Assembly (NCBI GenBank): GCA_022822265.1
Contig: JAJECA010000044.1
Span: 1 to 56,348, forward strand
DNA from: Acidimicrobiia bacterium
GTDB taxonomy: Bacteria > Actinomycetota > Acidimicrobiia > Acidimicrobiales > Bin134
Direction: 5' to 3'
DNA length: 56,348 nucleotides
Part shown: one piece after another, positions 16,097-29,867 of the stretch
Position numbering within the stretch: the stretch's first letter is position 1
Layout of the letters: each line of letters begins with the position of its first letter
Made by a program: the position numbers and the translations under genes
The notes under the pieces: generated by a model
The model's input: only the letters and a program-made list of their open reading frames with translations
Databases searched by the model: none
What the model was told of the DNA's origin: nothing

Positions 16097-18827
16097 GAAT
16101 TCCGCCATAGGCCTCATCCGCTACGCCCTGAAGAGCATCGCCGGAACCCGCATCCGGTTCATGCTGACCACGCTGGCCGTCGTCGTGAGCGTGGGCTTCA
16201 CCGTGGGCGTGCTGGTCACCACCTCCGGGCTTCGCTCCACGTTCGACAACCTCTCCGAAGACATCTTCGAAGGGGTTGACCTGTCGGTGCGCCCCGAGTT
16301 GGCGTTCGGTGACAGGGGCGAGAGCGGAACTCTGGTGAACCCCGAGCTCCTCGATGATGTGCGGTCGGTTGACGGCGTGGCCGCCGCAGTGGGGACGGTG
16401 GTGGAGTTCAACGTGATCCCCATCACCGCCGACGGCGAGGCGTTGGAACTGTTCGGGCCACCCCAAATCGGCATCGGCTGGCCCTCCGACGACTCCCTCG
16501 GTGCCTTGGAAGTGTGGCCCGACGGAGTGAGTCGAGTCCCCGCCGGACCCGACGAGTTCGCCTTGGATGCCGACACCGCCAACGAAAACGGCTTCGAGGT
16601 GGGCGAACGCTATCGGGTGTCTACTCCCGCCGGGACCGAATCGTTCACCCTGGTCGGGCTCTTCCGCTACGGCACTGGCGAGAACGCCACCGCGGGCGCG
16701 CAAATGACGGCGTGGGATATCGAGACCGCCCGCCAACTGCTGCACAACGGAGGGGGCTACGACAGCATCGACATACGGCTCGAGCCCAACACCTCGCCAG
16801 AGGCAGCATCGGCGGCTGTCGCCACAGTGCTCGACGACGGCCTGGAAGTGGTGGCCAACGAGGATCTGGTGGAGGAACAGGCCGACCTGTTTGACGAGTT
16901 CATCGGCTTCTTCGAGTACTTCATGCTGGGCTTCGCCGTGGTGATTTTGGTGGTGTCGGCCTTCATCATCTACAACACCTTCACCATCCTGGTGAGCCAG
17001 CGCACCCGGGAGCTGGGACTGCTGCGAGCCTTGGGGGCCAGTGGGCGTCAGGTCACTGCCATCGTCGTCGGCGAGGCCATCGCTGTCGGGGTAGTGGCCA
17101 GCGCCGCCGGGCTCGGATTGGGCGTGCTGATTTCTCTGGGCATCCGAGCCTTGATCTCCAGCTTTGGTGCGGGCTTGCCCGACGCCCCCATCGTTGTCGG
17201 CAGCAACTCGATTCTGGCTGCGATCTTGGTGGGGGTGGGGGTGACCGCGGTGTCGGCCATCTGGCCCGCCCTGCGAGCCCGCCGGGTGACTCCGATGGCG
17301 GCGCTCACCGGCAACATGCCGCCCCGCTTGACTGCGGCCCGCCGGTCTTCGGGGTTGGAGAAGCTGCTCACCGCTTCCAGCGTGATCTTGGTGGCGTTCG
17401 GAATCGTCTGGGAGACGGCGCTCGTCATCATTGTCACCGCGCTGGCCGGCGCAGTGCTGGCCTTTGTTGGAGGACGCAACCTGCCCCATCCGGTAGGCCA
17501 AGCCCGGGTGCTGGTCTTGGGCTTGGCCATGCTCATTGTGGCCGTGGTGGGAGACTTCTCGACCAGCTCGCTTCTGGCCCTGCTGGGCATGAGCGCGCTG
17601 TTGGTGTTTGTGGGGATGAACCTGGTCAGCCCGGTATTTGCGGTGCCGGTGTCCAGGGTGCTGGGCTGGCTGCCAGCCAAGATCTCCGAAGTCAGCGGGC
17701 GACTGGCCCGACAGAACGCGGAGCGCAGCCCCCGGCGAACAGCCAACACCGCTTCGGCGCTCATGATCAGCCTGGCTCTGGTCTCCATGGTCTCGGTGCT
17801 GGGCCAGTCGTTCAAACAGACTCTCGAAGACACTTTGGACCGCTCCGTCAAGTCCGACTGGCTCATCTGCCCGGGAAACTGCGGTGATCCCACGGCAACG
17901 TTCAGCCCGCAAGCAACCCGGAGCATCGGCGAGCTCGATGAGGTTTCCTCCGTGCTGGCCTTCCGGTACAAGTTCGAGGGCATCCGCTCCCCGATTGACC
18001 AAGATGTCGACGAAGTTGGGGCTGTTGATTTGGACATCGTCCCCCTGCACTTCGACCTCGACGTGGCGGAGGGGAGCTTCGCCAATGCCGGTGCCGGTGA
18101 TGTGGCCCTTCACACCGACCAGGCAGAGGACCTGTCGGTTGGCGTTGGCGATCCGGTGGTACTGGAGTTCCCCGACGGCCAGACGGCAACCTTTGAGGTG
18201 GCGGCCATCTTCGGCGACAACGCGGTCTTCGGCTCTTGGCTGATCGACACTGCCGATTGGGATCGCTATCTCTTCGACCAAGAGGACGCATTCATCTCCG
18301 CCCTCACCGCCCCGAGCTTTACCGCCGAGGAGGCCCGGGAAGTGCTCGAGGGGGTGACCCTGGCCTATCCGCAGCTCAACGTGCGGGATCAGATGGAATT
18401 CCAGGAGACCCAGGAGAGCCAGATCGACACGTTCTTGGGGGTGGTGAACGCCTTCTTGGCCATATCCCTGATCGTCGCCCTCATGGGGGTGGCCAACACG
18501 CTGGCCCTCTCGGTGTTCGAGCGGACCCGGGAGTTGGGATTGTTGCGAGCGGTGGGCATGTCACGGCGCCAGGCCCGGCGGATGATCCGCTGGGAGGGGG
18601 GCATCGTGGCTGTGTTCGGCGGGCTCATGGGCATCACCGTCGGGGTGCTGTTCGGCTGGGCCACGGTCGAGATCATCCCCGACAACTTCGTCTCGTCGTT
18701 CTCCATCCCGTGGGGCACGCTCTGGATCTACTTGGTGATCGTGGCTGTTGCCGGCCTGTTGGCCGCTTCGATACCCGCCCGCCGGGCCAGCCGCCTCAAC
18801 GTGCTGGAAGCCATCTCCTACGAATAG
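16068..18827 (+). CDS. ABC transporter permease, FtsX/MacB-like, second of two
   Basis: 919 residues if started at the ATG at 16068, inside the preceding gene; paralogous to the first permease over its length, with the same two FtsX blocks and two extracytoplasmic domains. Cys601 and Cys605 match the Cys pair of the partner. The first permease begins MTLLRYSLRSIAG and the matching segment here is [13 protein letters not shown], whose first codon is ATA at 16107. So either the ATG at 16068 is used, adding 13 unrelated residues with no Shine-Dalgarno, or initiation occurs at ATA, or the original start was mutated. The two permeases probably form a heterodimer with the upstream ATPase (inference). 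Confidence 0.82.
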   Translation: MCWKPSLTSKNSAIGLIRYALKSIAGTRIRFMLTTLAVVVSVGFTVGVLVTTSGLRSTFDNLSEDIFEGVDLSVRPELAFGDRGESGTLVNPELLDDVRSVDGVAAAVGTVVEFNVIPITADGEALELFGPPQIGIGWPSDDSLGALEVWPDGVSRVPAGPDEFALDADTANENGFEVGERYRVSTPAGTESFTLVGLFRYGTGENATAGAQMTAWDIETARQLLHNGGGYDSIDIRLEPNTSPEAASAAVATVLDDGLEVVANEDLVEEQADLFDEFIGFFEYFMLGFAVVILVVSAFIIYNTFTILVSQRTRELGLLRALGASGRQVTAIVVGEAIAVGVVASAAGLGLGVLISLGIRALISSFGAGLPDAPIVVGSNSILAAILVGVGVTAVSAIWPALRARRVTPMAALTGNMPPRLTAARRSSGLEKLLTASSVILVAFGIVWETALVIIVTALAGAVLAFVGGRNLPHPVGQARVLVLGLAMLIVAVVGDFSTSSLLALLGMSALLVFVGMNLVSPVFAVPVSRVLGWLPAKISEVSGRLARQNAERSPRRTANTASALMISLALVSMVSVLGQSFKQTLEDTLDRSVKSDWLICPGNCGDPTATFSPQATRSIGELDEVSSVLAFRYKFEGIRSPIDQDVDEVGAVDLDIVPLHFDLDVAEGSFANAGAGDVALHTDQAEDLSVGVGDPVVLEFPDGQTATFEVAAIFGDNAVFGSWLIDTADWDRYLFDQEDAFISALTAPSFTAEEAREVLEGVTLAYPQLNVRDQMEFQETQESQIDTFLGVVNAFLAISLIVALMGVANTLALSVFERTRELGLLRAVGMSRRQARRMIRWEGGIVAVFGGLMGITVGVLFGWATVEIIPDNFVSSFSIPWGTLWIYLVIVAVAGLLAASIPARRASRLNVLEAISYE

Positions 18828-18854
18828 TCGGCTAGCGGCCTTCAAAGCCCCGGT

Positions 18855-18860
18855 TACGCT
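18855..18860 (+). promoter_or_regulatory. Leaderless -10 element for pgi (TACGCT)
   Basis: TACGCT is followed by 7 bases and the ATG at 18868. A GTG directly before the ATG would have a spacing of only 4, so the ATG is preferred. Confidence 0.45.
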
Positions 18861-18867
18861 GCGGGTG

Positions 18868-20406
18868 ATGCAGGACACCGGAGAGTGGCAGGCGCTGAGC
18901 GCGCACCGAGAGGCTCTCGACGGCGTGCATCTGCGGGATCTGTTCGACGGCGATTCCAACCGGGGCGAGCGGCTTGTGGCCGAGGCCGACGGGTGGCTGC
19001 TCGACTTCTCCAAGAACCAGCTGACCGCTGAGACGGTGGAGCTGCTGGGCGCCCTGGCCGACCGGGCCGGGCTGCGGCACCGGATTGAGGCCATGTTCGA
19101 TGGCGAGCCGGTGAACACCACCGAGAACCGCCCTGCCTGGCACACCGCCCTGCGCCAGCCCAGCCCGCCCCCTGAGGTCCGCGCCGAATTCGATCGCATG
19201 GCGGAATTCGCGGCCGAGGTCCGCAGCGGCCGCTGGCAGGCGGTGGTGAACATCGGTATCGGCGGATCGGACCTAGGACCGGCCATGGCCACCGCGGCGC
19301 TGGGCGCCTACGCCCAACCGGAACTGGACATGCGCTTCTTGTCCAACGTAGATGGCGCCCACTTCCGCGAGGTCACCCGAGGCTTGGACCCGGCCCGGAC
19401 CCTGTTCATCGTGGTGTCCAAGACGTTCACCACCATCGAGACCCTGGCCAACGCCCGTACCGCCCGGGCCTGGATCGCTGATGCGGTGGGTGACGAAAGC
19501 GCCGGTAGCCACTTCGCCGCCGTCACCGCCAACCCCGATAAGGCCCAAGACTTCGGCATAGACGCCAATGCCGTCTTCGCCATGTGGGACTGGGTGGGCG
19601 GGCGTTACTCGCTGGCCTCAGCGGTGGGGCTGAGCCTCATGGCCGCCGTCGGCCCCGACGCCTTCAACGAGATGCTGGCCGGGATGCACCACATCGACGA
19701 GCACTTCCGCACCGCCCCATGGGCCGAGAACTTGCCCGCCCTGCTGGGGCTCATTGGTATCTGGAACCGCAACTTCTGGGGCTGGCCCACCTACGCCGTG
19801 CTCCCCTACTCACAGGAATTGACCCTCTTCCCGGTCTACATCCAACAGCTCGACATGGAGAGCAGCGGCAAGTCGGTCCGGGCTGACGGCACCCCAGCGG
19901 GCACCGCCACCGGCCCGGTGGTGTGGGGCCAACCGGGCACCAACGGCCAGCACGCCTTCCACCAACTGCTGCACCAGGGCACCGACATCGTCCCGGTGGA
20001 GTTCATCGGCTTCTGTCGCCCCAACCACTCCCATGTCGAGCACCACGACCTGCTCATGGCCAACCTGTTCGCCCAAGCCGAGGCCTTGGCCTTCGGCGCC
20101 CCCGACTCTGGCGACCCCCACCGCCGCTTCCCTGGCAACCGGCCCAGCACCGTCCTCCTCGCCGATCAGCTCACCCCCCGCTCACTGGGCCAACTGGTGA
20201 CCCTCTACGAGCACAAAGTGTTCACCCAAGCCACCGTGTGGGGCATCAACCCCTTCGACCAGTGGGGGGTCGAACTCGGCAAGACCCTGGCCACCAACAT
20301 CACCGCCGAGCTCACCGGTGCGACCGGCCCCAACCCCACCCACGACTCCTCCACCCAATCCCTCATCAACCGCTACGTCGGCCGTCGGCGGTCTGTGGCA
20401 AGATAG
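18868..20406 (+). CDS. pgi: Glucose-6-phosphate isomerase
   Basis: Interconverts glucose 6-phosphate and fructose 6-phosphate. 512 residues, slightly shorter than the usual 540-560 because the N-terminal arm is short. Visible family segments are [14 protein letters not shown] (phosphate binding), [10 protein letters not shown], the catalytic Glu in [12 protein letters not shown], the catalytic His in [13 protein letters not shown], and the late Lys region around QWGVELGK. The frame opens further upstream (18748) but that part lies within the permease gene. It ends 12 bases before the TPP aptamer. Confidence 0.92.
   Translation: MQDTGEWQALSAHREALDGVHLRDLFDGDSNRGERLVAEADGWLLDFSKNQLTAETVELLGALADRAGLRHRIEAMFDGEPVNTTENRPAWHTALRQPSPPPEVRAEFDRMAEFAAEVRSGRWQAVVNIGIGGSDLGPAMATAALGAYAQPELDMRFLSNVDGAHFREVTRGLDPARTLFIVVSKTFTTIETLANARTARAWIADAVGDESAGSHFAAVTANPDKAQDFGIDANAVFAMWDWVGGRYSLASAVGLSLMAAVGPDAFNEMLAGMHHIDEHFRTAPWAENLPALLGLIGIWNRNFWGWPTYAVLPYSQELTLFPVYIQQLDMESSGKSVRADGTPAGTATGPVVWGQPGTNGQHAFHQLLHQGTDIVPVEFIGFCRPNHSHVEHHDLLMANLFAQAEALAFGAPDSGDPHRRFPGNRPSTVLLADQLTPRSLGQLVTLYEHKVFTQATVWGINPFDQWGVELGKTLATNITAELTGATGPNPTHDSSTQSLINRYVGRRRSVAR
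20399..20404 (+). promoter_or_regulatory. Possible -10 element for the thiamine operon (CAAGAT)
   Basis: The aptamer begins about 15 bases after this hexamer, so transcription starting near 20411 would give a leader holding just the riboswitch. It overlaps the pgi stop codon. It is only an xANNNT match, and read-through from pgi is an alternative. Confidence 0.2.
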
Positions 20407-20418
20407 GGACGACAACCA

Positions 20419-22856
<2,438 letters not shown>

Positions 22857-22864
<8 letters not shown>

Positions 22865-23980
22865 CGTGTCTCCAAACCCCGACGTCATCATCGTGGGCGG
22901 CGGAATCATCGGCTTGTCGACCGCATGGCAGCTCCTTCAGGAAGGCACTGAGGCAGTGGTGCTCGACCCTGCGCCGGGCACCGGGGCGAGCCACGCAGCG
23001 GCGGGGATGCTGGCGCCCATCCACGAGGCCTACTGGGGCGAGAGCCATATCCTCCGGCTGAATCTGGCTGCCAGCCAGGCGTGGCCGGCGTTCGCCGACT
23101 CTCTAGGGGTCGACGCCGTGGACTACCGCCGCAACGGGATGCTGATGGCTGCCTACGACGCCGACGACAAGGCGCTGCTCGACAACTTGGGCGATCTTCA
23201 CGAGCAGGAGGGCCTGCCGGTGGAACGGCTGCGCAGCCGGGAATGCCGAGCCCGGGAGCCGCTGCTCGCCCCCGGTGTGCGGGGCGGGGTGTACTCCCCA
23301 CTCGACCACCAGGTGAACCCCCGCCGGGTGGTGGCCGAGCTGTTGAGCCGGGTGCCCGCCATTGCGGCCTCGGCCACCGAGGTGAGCCGGAACCGGGTGG
23401 TGGCCGACGACGGCCGGGTGATGACCTGCCAACAGGTGGTTGTGGCCGCCGGGGCGTGGACCGGCCGACTGCTGGGAGTGCCCATCCGCCCCATCAAAGG
23501 GCAGATCCTGCGCCTGAGCGGCCCCGAAGGGTTGTTGCGGCTGCCGGTTCGGGGGGTGGTGCGGGGGTCGAGCGTTTACGCCGTGCCCCGCAGCGACGGC
23601 GAAATCGTGGTGGGCGCCACCCAAGAAGAACAGGGCTTTGACACCCGGGTTACCGCGGGCGGCGTCTACGAGCTGCTCCGCGACGTGCTGGCCCTGCTGC
23701 CGGGGCTCAGCGAGATCGACCTGGTGGAGACATGGGCCGGCCTGCGCCCCGGCGCACCCGACAACGCCCCCATCATCGGCACCGGCGACGACCGCATCGT
23801 GTACGCCACCGGCCACTACCGCAACGGCATCCTCACCGCGCCCGTCACCGCGGCTGCGGTAGCTGCGGTGGTGCATGGCCACGAGCCGCCGGTAGACCTG
23901 GCGCCATTCAGTCCGAACCGGTTCGACGCCAAACCAGGGGACCACACCCCCGACCCCGAGCACCTCAGCGAGGTGCCAGC

Positions 23981-23984
<4 letters not shown>
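22857..23984 (+). CDS. thiO: Glycine oxidase
   Basis: FAD enzyme oxidising glycine to the imine (dehydroglycine) used by ThiG for thiazole synthesis in aerobes. 375 residues with the N-terminal Rossmann motif VIIVGGGIIGLS, RPIKGQILRL in mid-protein, and the C-terminal GHYRNGILTAP segment typical of ThiO within the DAO family. GTG at 22857 overlaps thiE by 8 bases (GTG at 22866 is an alternative). It ends ATGA-coupled to thiS. Confidence 0.9.
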
Positions 23985-25536
<1,552 letters not shown>

Positions 25537-25537
<1 letters not shown>

Positions 25538-26304
25538 TGAACCCACCCGTGGTGCTGAGCATTGCTGGGTCGGACTCTTCTGGTGGCGCGGGGATTGCCG
25601 CCGATTTGGCCACCTTCGCCGCCCTCGGAGTTCACGGAACCGCGGTTATCACCGCGGTGACCGCCCAGAACACGGTGGGCGTGCAGGGAGTTCATCCCGT
25701 GCCGGCCGAATTTGTGGCCCGCCAGATCGACTCCGTGCTGGATGACCTGCCAATTGCCGCAGTGAAGACCGGGATGCTGGCCAACCGGGACATCATCGCC
25801 TTGGTAGGCGACTACGCTGCGGCGGGGCGGCTCCCCAACCTGGTGGTCGATCCGGTGATGGTGTCGTCCACCGGGGATCGGCTGCTTGAGGCTGAGGCTG
25901 AGCTTGCTTATTTGGAGCTACTGGGGCACGCAACAGTGGCCACTCCCAATGCCCGAGAGGCATTGGTGTTCCGCGAGGTGGGCAGCTTTGAGGAACCATC
26001 CGATCTTGCTGCATTGTGTCCAGGCTCATTTGTGATGACAGGAGAATCCACCGCTATCGACTTCGTGTTCCACGACGGCGGTTGGGTCGAGCTGTCTGCC
26101 GATGTGATCGATACTGACAACGACCATGGCACAGGCTGCACTTTCTCGGCCGCGGTGGCCGCGGCCTTGGCCGCGGGTTTGATGCCCTTGGATGCAATCA
26201 AAGCAGCCAAAAGCTTCGTCCGCAGACGCATCGAACGGTCGGCTGATTGGGACTTGGGCGCGGGCCGTGGCCCGGTGGCGCACCTTATGAAGCCAGAGTT
26301 ATGA
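25537..26304 (+). CDS. thiD: Hydroxymethylpyrimidine/phosphomethylpyrimidine kinase
   Basis: Phosphorylates HMP and HMP-P to HMP-PP. 255 residues of the ribokinase family: IAGSDSSGGAGI at the start, VKTGML, VVDPVMVSSTG, and the anion-hole motif HGTGCTFSAA with the catalytic Asp region just before. The ATG at 25537 shares a base with the preceding stop. Last gene of the thiamine operon. Its final 20 bases overlap the tail of the convergent O-methyltransferase gene. Confidence 0.92.
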
Positions 26305-26953
26305 GCGTCAGCCCGTCGGAAATGGGGAGCATCACTTGGGTGGTGCGGGGGTCGGCGACCACAGAGGCGTTGAACTCTCGAATGTTGGCGGTGTCGGGGT
26401 TCTCTTCGATGTCGGCATCGGGATCGGCCACCCGGCCCGCCCACAGCACGTTGTCCACCAAGATGATGCCCTTGGGGCTGAGGCGGGGCACGATCTCCTC
26501 GTAGTAGGTCTTGTACGACCGCTTGTCGGCGTCGATGAAGGCCAGATCGATGGGCGGATCATCGGGCAGGGCGGCCAGGGTTTCGGCTGCGGGGGCGATA
26601 ACCACCTCGATGCTGTCGGCCACCCCGGCCCGCTCCCAGAATGGGCGGCCGAGGCTCACCCACTCGTCGCTAACGTCGCAGCACAGCAGCCGCCCACCGG
26701 GGGCCAGTCCCCGGGCGATGGACAAGGCCGAGTAGCCGGTGAAGGTTCCCACCTCCACCGCGAACCGTACGTCGAGCAGGCGAGTGAGCATTGTCATGAA
26801 CGCACCCTGCTCTGGGGCGATCTGCATCCCGGAGATGCGGCCCAACTCGGCGGTGACGTCGATCAGCTCTTGGGCAATGGGGTCGATGCCCGCACCGTGG
26901 GCCACCAAGTATTCCTGCACATTGGCGCTGAGGCCGATGCTCTTGGGATTCAT
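26285..26953 (-). CDS. O-methyltransferase, caffeoyl-CoA/catechol type
   Basis: 222-residue class I SAM-dependent methyltransferase. SAM motif VEVGTFTGYSALS (about 66-78), the metal-binding DLAFIDADKRSY and ILVDNVLWAG segments identify the cation-dependent caffeoyl-CoA/catechol O-methyltransferase family. The substrate in such actinobacteria is unknown. It shares one base with the upstream PPOX gene, so it is the third gene of helD-PPOX-OMT. Confidence 0.85.
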   Translation of the reverse strand: MNPKSIGLSANVQEYLVAHGAGIDPIAQELIDVTAELGRISGMQIAPEQGAFMTMLTRLLDVRFAVEVGTFTGYSALSIARGLAPGGRLLCCDVSDEWVSLGRPFWERAGVADSIEVVIAPAAETLAALPDDPPIDLAFIDADKRSYKTYYEEIVPRLSPKGIILVDNVLWAGRVADPDADIEENPDTANIREFNASVVADPRTTQVMLPISDGLTLITLAS

Positions 26954-27351
26954 CAGGCCCGTCCCAGCACCGAATCCACCGCAATGATGATGGCCCGGCG
27001 GTCGGCCCCCCGGTCTTTGGCCGGGCTGTAGCGCTCGCCGTAGCGGGCCACCGCATCAGCGCACTCATCGGGATCGGCGGTTACGGTGGCCTGTCCCTCC
27101 AGGGTGACCCATCGACCACCGTCAACCTGGCACAGAGCGGCCCGACCGCCGCCGGCGGATTCCAGCAAGCGCACCTTCTTGGCCCCGGCCCAGGTGATGA
27201 TGCGGGCAGTGGCGGTGTCGGGATCCCAGGTGAACCCCACCGGGGTCACATGGGGGGTGCCGTCGGGGCGGAGGACAGTGAGCGACGCCAAATGTCGATC
27301 CCGGAGGAAGCCGTTCATCTCGTCGGTGAGGCTGTGGGGATCGTGGGCCAT
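26953..27351 (-). CDS. PPOX-class flavin/F420-dependent oxidoreductase-like protein
   Basis: 132 residues of the split-barrel (pyridoxamine 5'-phosphate oxidase-like) fold: LASLTVLRPDGTPHVTPVGF at the start, then ARIITWAGAKKVRLLE and VTLEGQATV. Actinobacterial relatives bind F420 or FMN and reduce varied substrates; which cofactor applies is not readable. The Shine-Dalgarno GGAGG lies 8 bases before the ATG. Second gene after helD with a 4-base gap. Confidence 0.8.
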   Translation of the reverse strand: MAHDPHSLTDEMNGFLRDRHLASLTVLRPDGTPHVTPVGFTWDPDTATARIITWAGAKKVRLLESAGGGRAALCQVDGGRWVTLEGQATVTADPDECADAVARYGERYSPAKDRGADRRAIIIAVDSVLGRA

Positions 27352-27355
27352 CGTT

Positions 27356-29497
27356 TCACGCCTCCTTGGTGACCAGGGGCTCGGGGATCAGAGGCTCGGG
27401 AAGCGGGCGCTCGTGTACCACTACCAGGCGCTGGGTGGCCCGGGTCATGGCCACATACAGGGCCCGCATCCCCTTGGGGAGCTTCTCGCAGATGTCGGCC
27501 GGCTCGACGACAACCGCGGTGTCCACCTCCAGGCCTTTGACCAATTCCACCGGGACGATCGTCACCTGGGACTCCAAGCCCCGTTCGTACACCAGCCCGT
27601 GGTCAACCTCGGCGGCGGCCAGCGCCTCAGAGATGGCCTCCACCATTGCGGTGTGGCAGATCACCGCCAGGTTGCCGTTGGCCAGCGCGCCCAACTCGGT
27701 CTTCACCTCTTGGGCCACAACGGAGAACACGCTGTCGTGGCTGGTTTCGCGGCCCTGCCCGTTTCCCGCGACCGCCGCCGTGTGGCCCAGGACGGGCACG
27801 AACCGGGGAGGCTGGCCTTCGGTGCGGATCGACTGAGGCGGAACCAGGCCGGGCATGGCCGCGTCAAGCACCCGAGACGCCACGTCCATAATCGGCTGGG
27901 GCAGGCGATAGCCGATGGAGAGCTCGGCGAAACGAGGGTCGGCGTCTCCGGGAAGATGCTCGACCACGCTGTCCCAGGAGTCGTGCCCCCACGCCGAGGT
28001 GGCCTGAGCGATGTCGCCCACCACCGTCATCGAACCGTTTAGCGAGCGGCGGCTGATCATCCGGAGCTGCATGGGCGATAGATCTTGGGCCTCGTCCACC
28101 ACGATGTGGCCATAGGTGCGAATCGCGTCGGCCAGCTTGTGGCCGGGGCGGGGGCCCAACAGAGCCAGAGCCTCATCGAGAAGGGGGGCGTCGTCGGCCG
28201 TCCACACTACGTCGGAGGCGTGTTCAGACCGGGGGCGGTAGAGCAGATCGGTCTCCTCAGAAGTGAGCTGGGATCCGGCCGCAGAGCGGAGCAGGGCTGA
28301 AGAACCGAACAAGTCGTGGAGGAAGTGAGTGGGGGTGAGCACTGGCCACATCCACTCCAGGGCCTCCCGCAGCTCGATGCTGCCGTGAAGCCTCTCGCGC
28401 ACTGTCTCGACATCGGGGCCCGGGCTGTCGGTGCGCGAACCGCTGTCGGCCAAGTGCTGGTACATCTGCTCTTCTACGAAACGGCGGGCTCGATTGTGGG
28501 TGCGGAACCGCTTGCGGGCTTGGCGCACGATCTCTTCGCTCTGGGCGACGGTGAGTCGGAGTCGGCGAAGGCCGAAACCCACCGACACGTCGGAACGCAG
28601 CGGGCGCTGACGATCTCGGCGGGCGCGCCGCAAAACCGAGATCATGCGCAAGTCACCCTTGATGCGGGACACCCGGGAGTCGTCGAGCCCTTTCACCCGA
28701 GTTCCGGGCAGCAGGTCGGCCAGCATCGACACCTCCACCCCGGCCTCGCCCAGCGACGGCAGCACTTGCTCGATGTAGGTGAGGAACAAGCGGTTGGGTC
28801 CGAGCACCAGCATCCCCTGGCCTTCGAGGGGGAAGCGGTGGGTGTAGAGAAGGTAGGCGGCTCGGTGGAGGGCGGCCACCGTCTTGCCGGTGCCGGGCCC
28901 GCCCTGTACTACCAGCACGCCGGGCAGCGGGGAGCGGATGATGGCGTCCTGCTCGGCTTGGATCGTGGCGGCGGCGTCGGCGAGGCGACCGGTGCGTCCG
29001 GCCTCCAGTGTGGCTCTCAGCGTGGCCTCCCCCACTAGGGGCAGGCGACCGCGGCCGTTGCTCTCGCCGAAGAACTCGTCTTCCACCCCCAACAGCTCCC
29101 GGCCTCGGGTGACGAAGTGGCGCCTACGGGAAAGGCCCATGGGCTCTCCACCGGTGGCCCGGTAAAAGGCCTCAGCCGCTGGGGCCCGCCAATCGATGGT
29201 CACCGGTTCCTGGTCGTCATCCCATACCGCCACCCGCCCCACATAGAGCTGGTCACCACCCTGTTCGTCGGCCCAGTCGAGGCGTCCGAACACCAGCGAA
29301 GAGTCGCCGATGTCCAGGGCGCTGAGGCGGTTGCTGATGGAATCCCAGATGATCTCGCGCTCGTAGCGGGCCTGGTGGGTGCCGCCTGCGCCCACCTCCA
29401 CCATGTCTTTCAGCGACAGGGCTCGCTCTCGGGCTGTTTCAAGGGCTTGGTGGGCCCGATCGATGTAGGTCTGCTCCGCGGTGTGATCGGGATGAAT
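27356..29497 (-). CDS. helD: HelD-like RNA polymerase-recycling ATPase (UvrD/Rep-type helicase family)
   Basis: About 713 residues. HelD proteins bind RNA polymerase, release stalled complexes and can protect against rifamycins. Seen here: N-terminal EQTYIDRAHQALETARERA coiled-coil arm, Q-motif near 184, Walker A GGPGTGKT at about 199-206, Walker B VVDEAQDLSP, and C-terminal motifs including LYVAMTRATQRL. No ATG, GTG or TTG precedes the conserved arm. The first is an ATG at 29404, which would delete it. A GAGGAG ends exactly 7 bases before an ATT at 29497 in frame, so ATT is the likely start. TAGACT at 29540-29545 may be the -10. First gene of a three-gene unit. Confidence 0.85.
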   Translation of the reverse strand: MHPDHTAEQTYIDRAHQALETARERALSLKDMVEVGAGGTHQARYEREIIWDSISNRLSALDIGDSSLVFGRLDWADEQGGDQLYVGRVAVWDDDQEPVTIDWRAPAAEAFYRATGGEPMGLSRRRHFVTRGRELLGVEDEFFGESNGRGRLPLVGEATLRATLEAGRTGRLADAAATIQAEQDAIIRSPLPGVLVVQGGPGTGKTVAALHRAAYLLYTHRFPLEGQGMLVLGPNRLFLTYIEQVLPSLGEAGVEVSMLADLLPGTRVKGLDDSRVSRIKGDLRMISVLRRARRDRQRPLRSDVSVGFGLRRLRLTVAQSEEIVRQARKRFRTHNRARRFVEEQMYQHLADSGSRTDSPGPDVETVRERLHGSIELREALEWMWPVLTPTHFLHDLFGSSALLRSAAGSQLTSEETDLLYRPRSEHASDVVWTADDAPLLDEALALLGPRPGHKLADAIRTYGHIVVDEAQDLSPMQLRMISRRSLNGSMTVVGDIAQATSAWGHDSWDSVVEHLPGDADPRFAELSIGYRLPQPIMDVASRVLDAAMPGLVPPQSIRTEGQPPRFVPVLGHTAAVAGNGQGRETSHDSVFSVVAQEVKTELGALANGNLAVICHTAMVEAISEALAAAEVDHGLVYERGLESQVTIVPVELVKGLEVDTAVVVEPADICEKLPKGMRALYVAMTRATQRLVVVHERPLPEPLIPEPLVTKEA

Positions 29498-29504
29498 CGG
29501 GATG

Positions 29505-29510
29505 CTCCTC
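29505..29510 (-). promoter_or_regulatory. Shine-Dalgarno deciding an ATT start for helD
   Basis: GAGGAG on the minus strand, 7 bases before the in-frame ATT at 29497. This is one of the strongest ribosome-binding sites in the window and has no conventional start codon in range in that frame. Confidence 0.55.
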
Positions 29511-29561
29511 AGACTGAGCGCGAAATCAGTGAACGTTCAAGTCTAGTACGAAATTGATCCG

Positions 29562-29822
29562 TTATGGCGTGACAGACTCGCCGATCTCTTTGAGCGCGTC
29601 GCCGATGGCGGCTCGGAGGCGGCGGGCCAGATTGGGGGGCAGGTGGGCCACCAATCCGTACCCGGCCTGGCCCACCTCCTCCACGGTGAGCACCACCCGG
29701 GGAATGGCATCTTCGTAGTCGTCGGCGATGGCCACCGCCCACGACACCGGGGAGAACTCGTCGTCGTCGCTTGGGGGGAGGTCGGCGGGGTCGAAGGGGT
29801 AATCGTCTATAGACCGGCGCAC
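29562..29822 (-). CDS. Hypothetical small acidic protein
   Basis: 86 residues from the GTG at 29822 (93 from a TTG at 29843). A strongly acidic N-terminal half (SIDDYPFDPADLPPSDDDEF) leads into a short alpha/beta part with AVAIADDYEDAIPRVV and a helical end GLVAHLPPNLARRLRAAIGD. No signal peptide, no membrane helix, no recognised family. TACCAT seven bases before the GTG supports the shorter start. It lies divergent from hemE with a 45-base gap. Confidence 0.6.
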   Translation of the reverse strand: MRRSIDDYPFDPADLPPSDDDEFSPVSWAVAIADDYEDAIPRVVLTVEEVGQAGYGLVAHLPPNLARRLRAAIGDALKEIGESVTP

Positions 29823-29829
29823 CGCATGG

Positions 29830-29835
29830 ATGGTA
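29830..29835 (-). promoter_or_regulatory. Leaderless -10 element for the 29.6-kb gene (TACCAT)
   Basis: TACCAT, then 7 bases, then the GTG at 29822. The same hexamer precedes vsr. Confidence 0.45.
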
Positions 29836-29855
29836 CCGGCCAACCCATATGTCAG

Positions 29856-29861
29856 TACCGT
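29856..29861 (+). promoter_or_regulatory. Leaderless -10 element for hemE (TACCGT)
   Basis: TACCGT, then 6 bases, then the GTG at 29868; no Shine-Dalgarno is present. The same hexamer and spacing precede the DUF1214 gene. It is only 20 bases from the opposing element at 29830-29835. Confidence 0.5.
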
Positions 29862-29867
29862 TTATGC

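Noticed and set aside
16065..18281. Very long open frame on the minus strand opposite the second permease
   Set aside because: High-GC antisense shadow: low-complexity His/Gly/Gln/Arg composition, no domains, and the plus strand encodes a clear FtsX permease.
26285..26304. Convergent overlap of thiD and the O-methyltransferase as a frameshift or assembly error
   Set aside because: Both C-termini look complete and family-typical; a 20-base tail overlap is common in compact genomes.
29528..29540. GAACGTTC palindrome upstream of helD, resembling an SOS box
   Set aside because: The Gram-positive LexA box needs four bases between GAAC and GTTC; here there are none. An 8-bp palindrome alone is not convincing.
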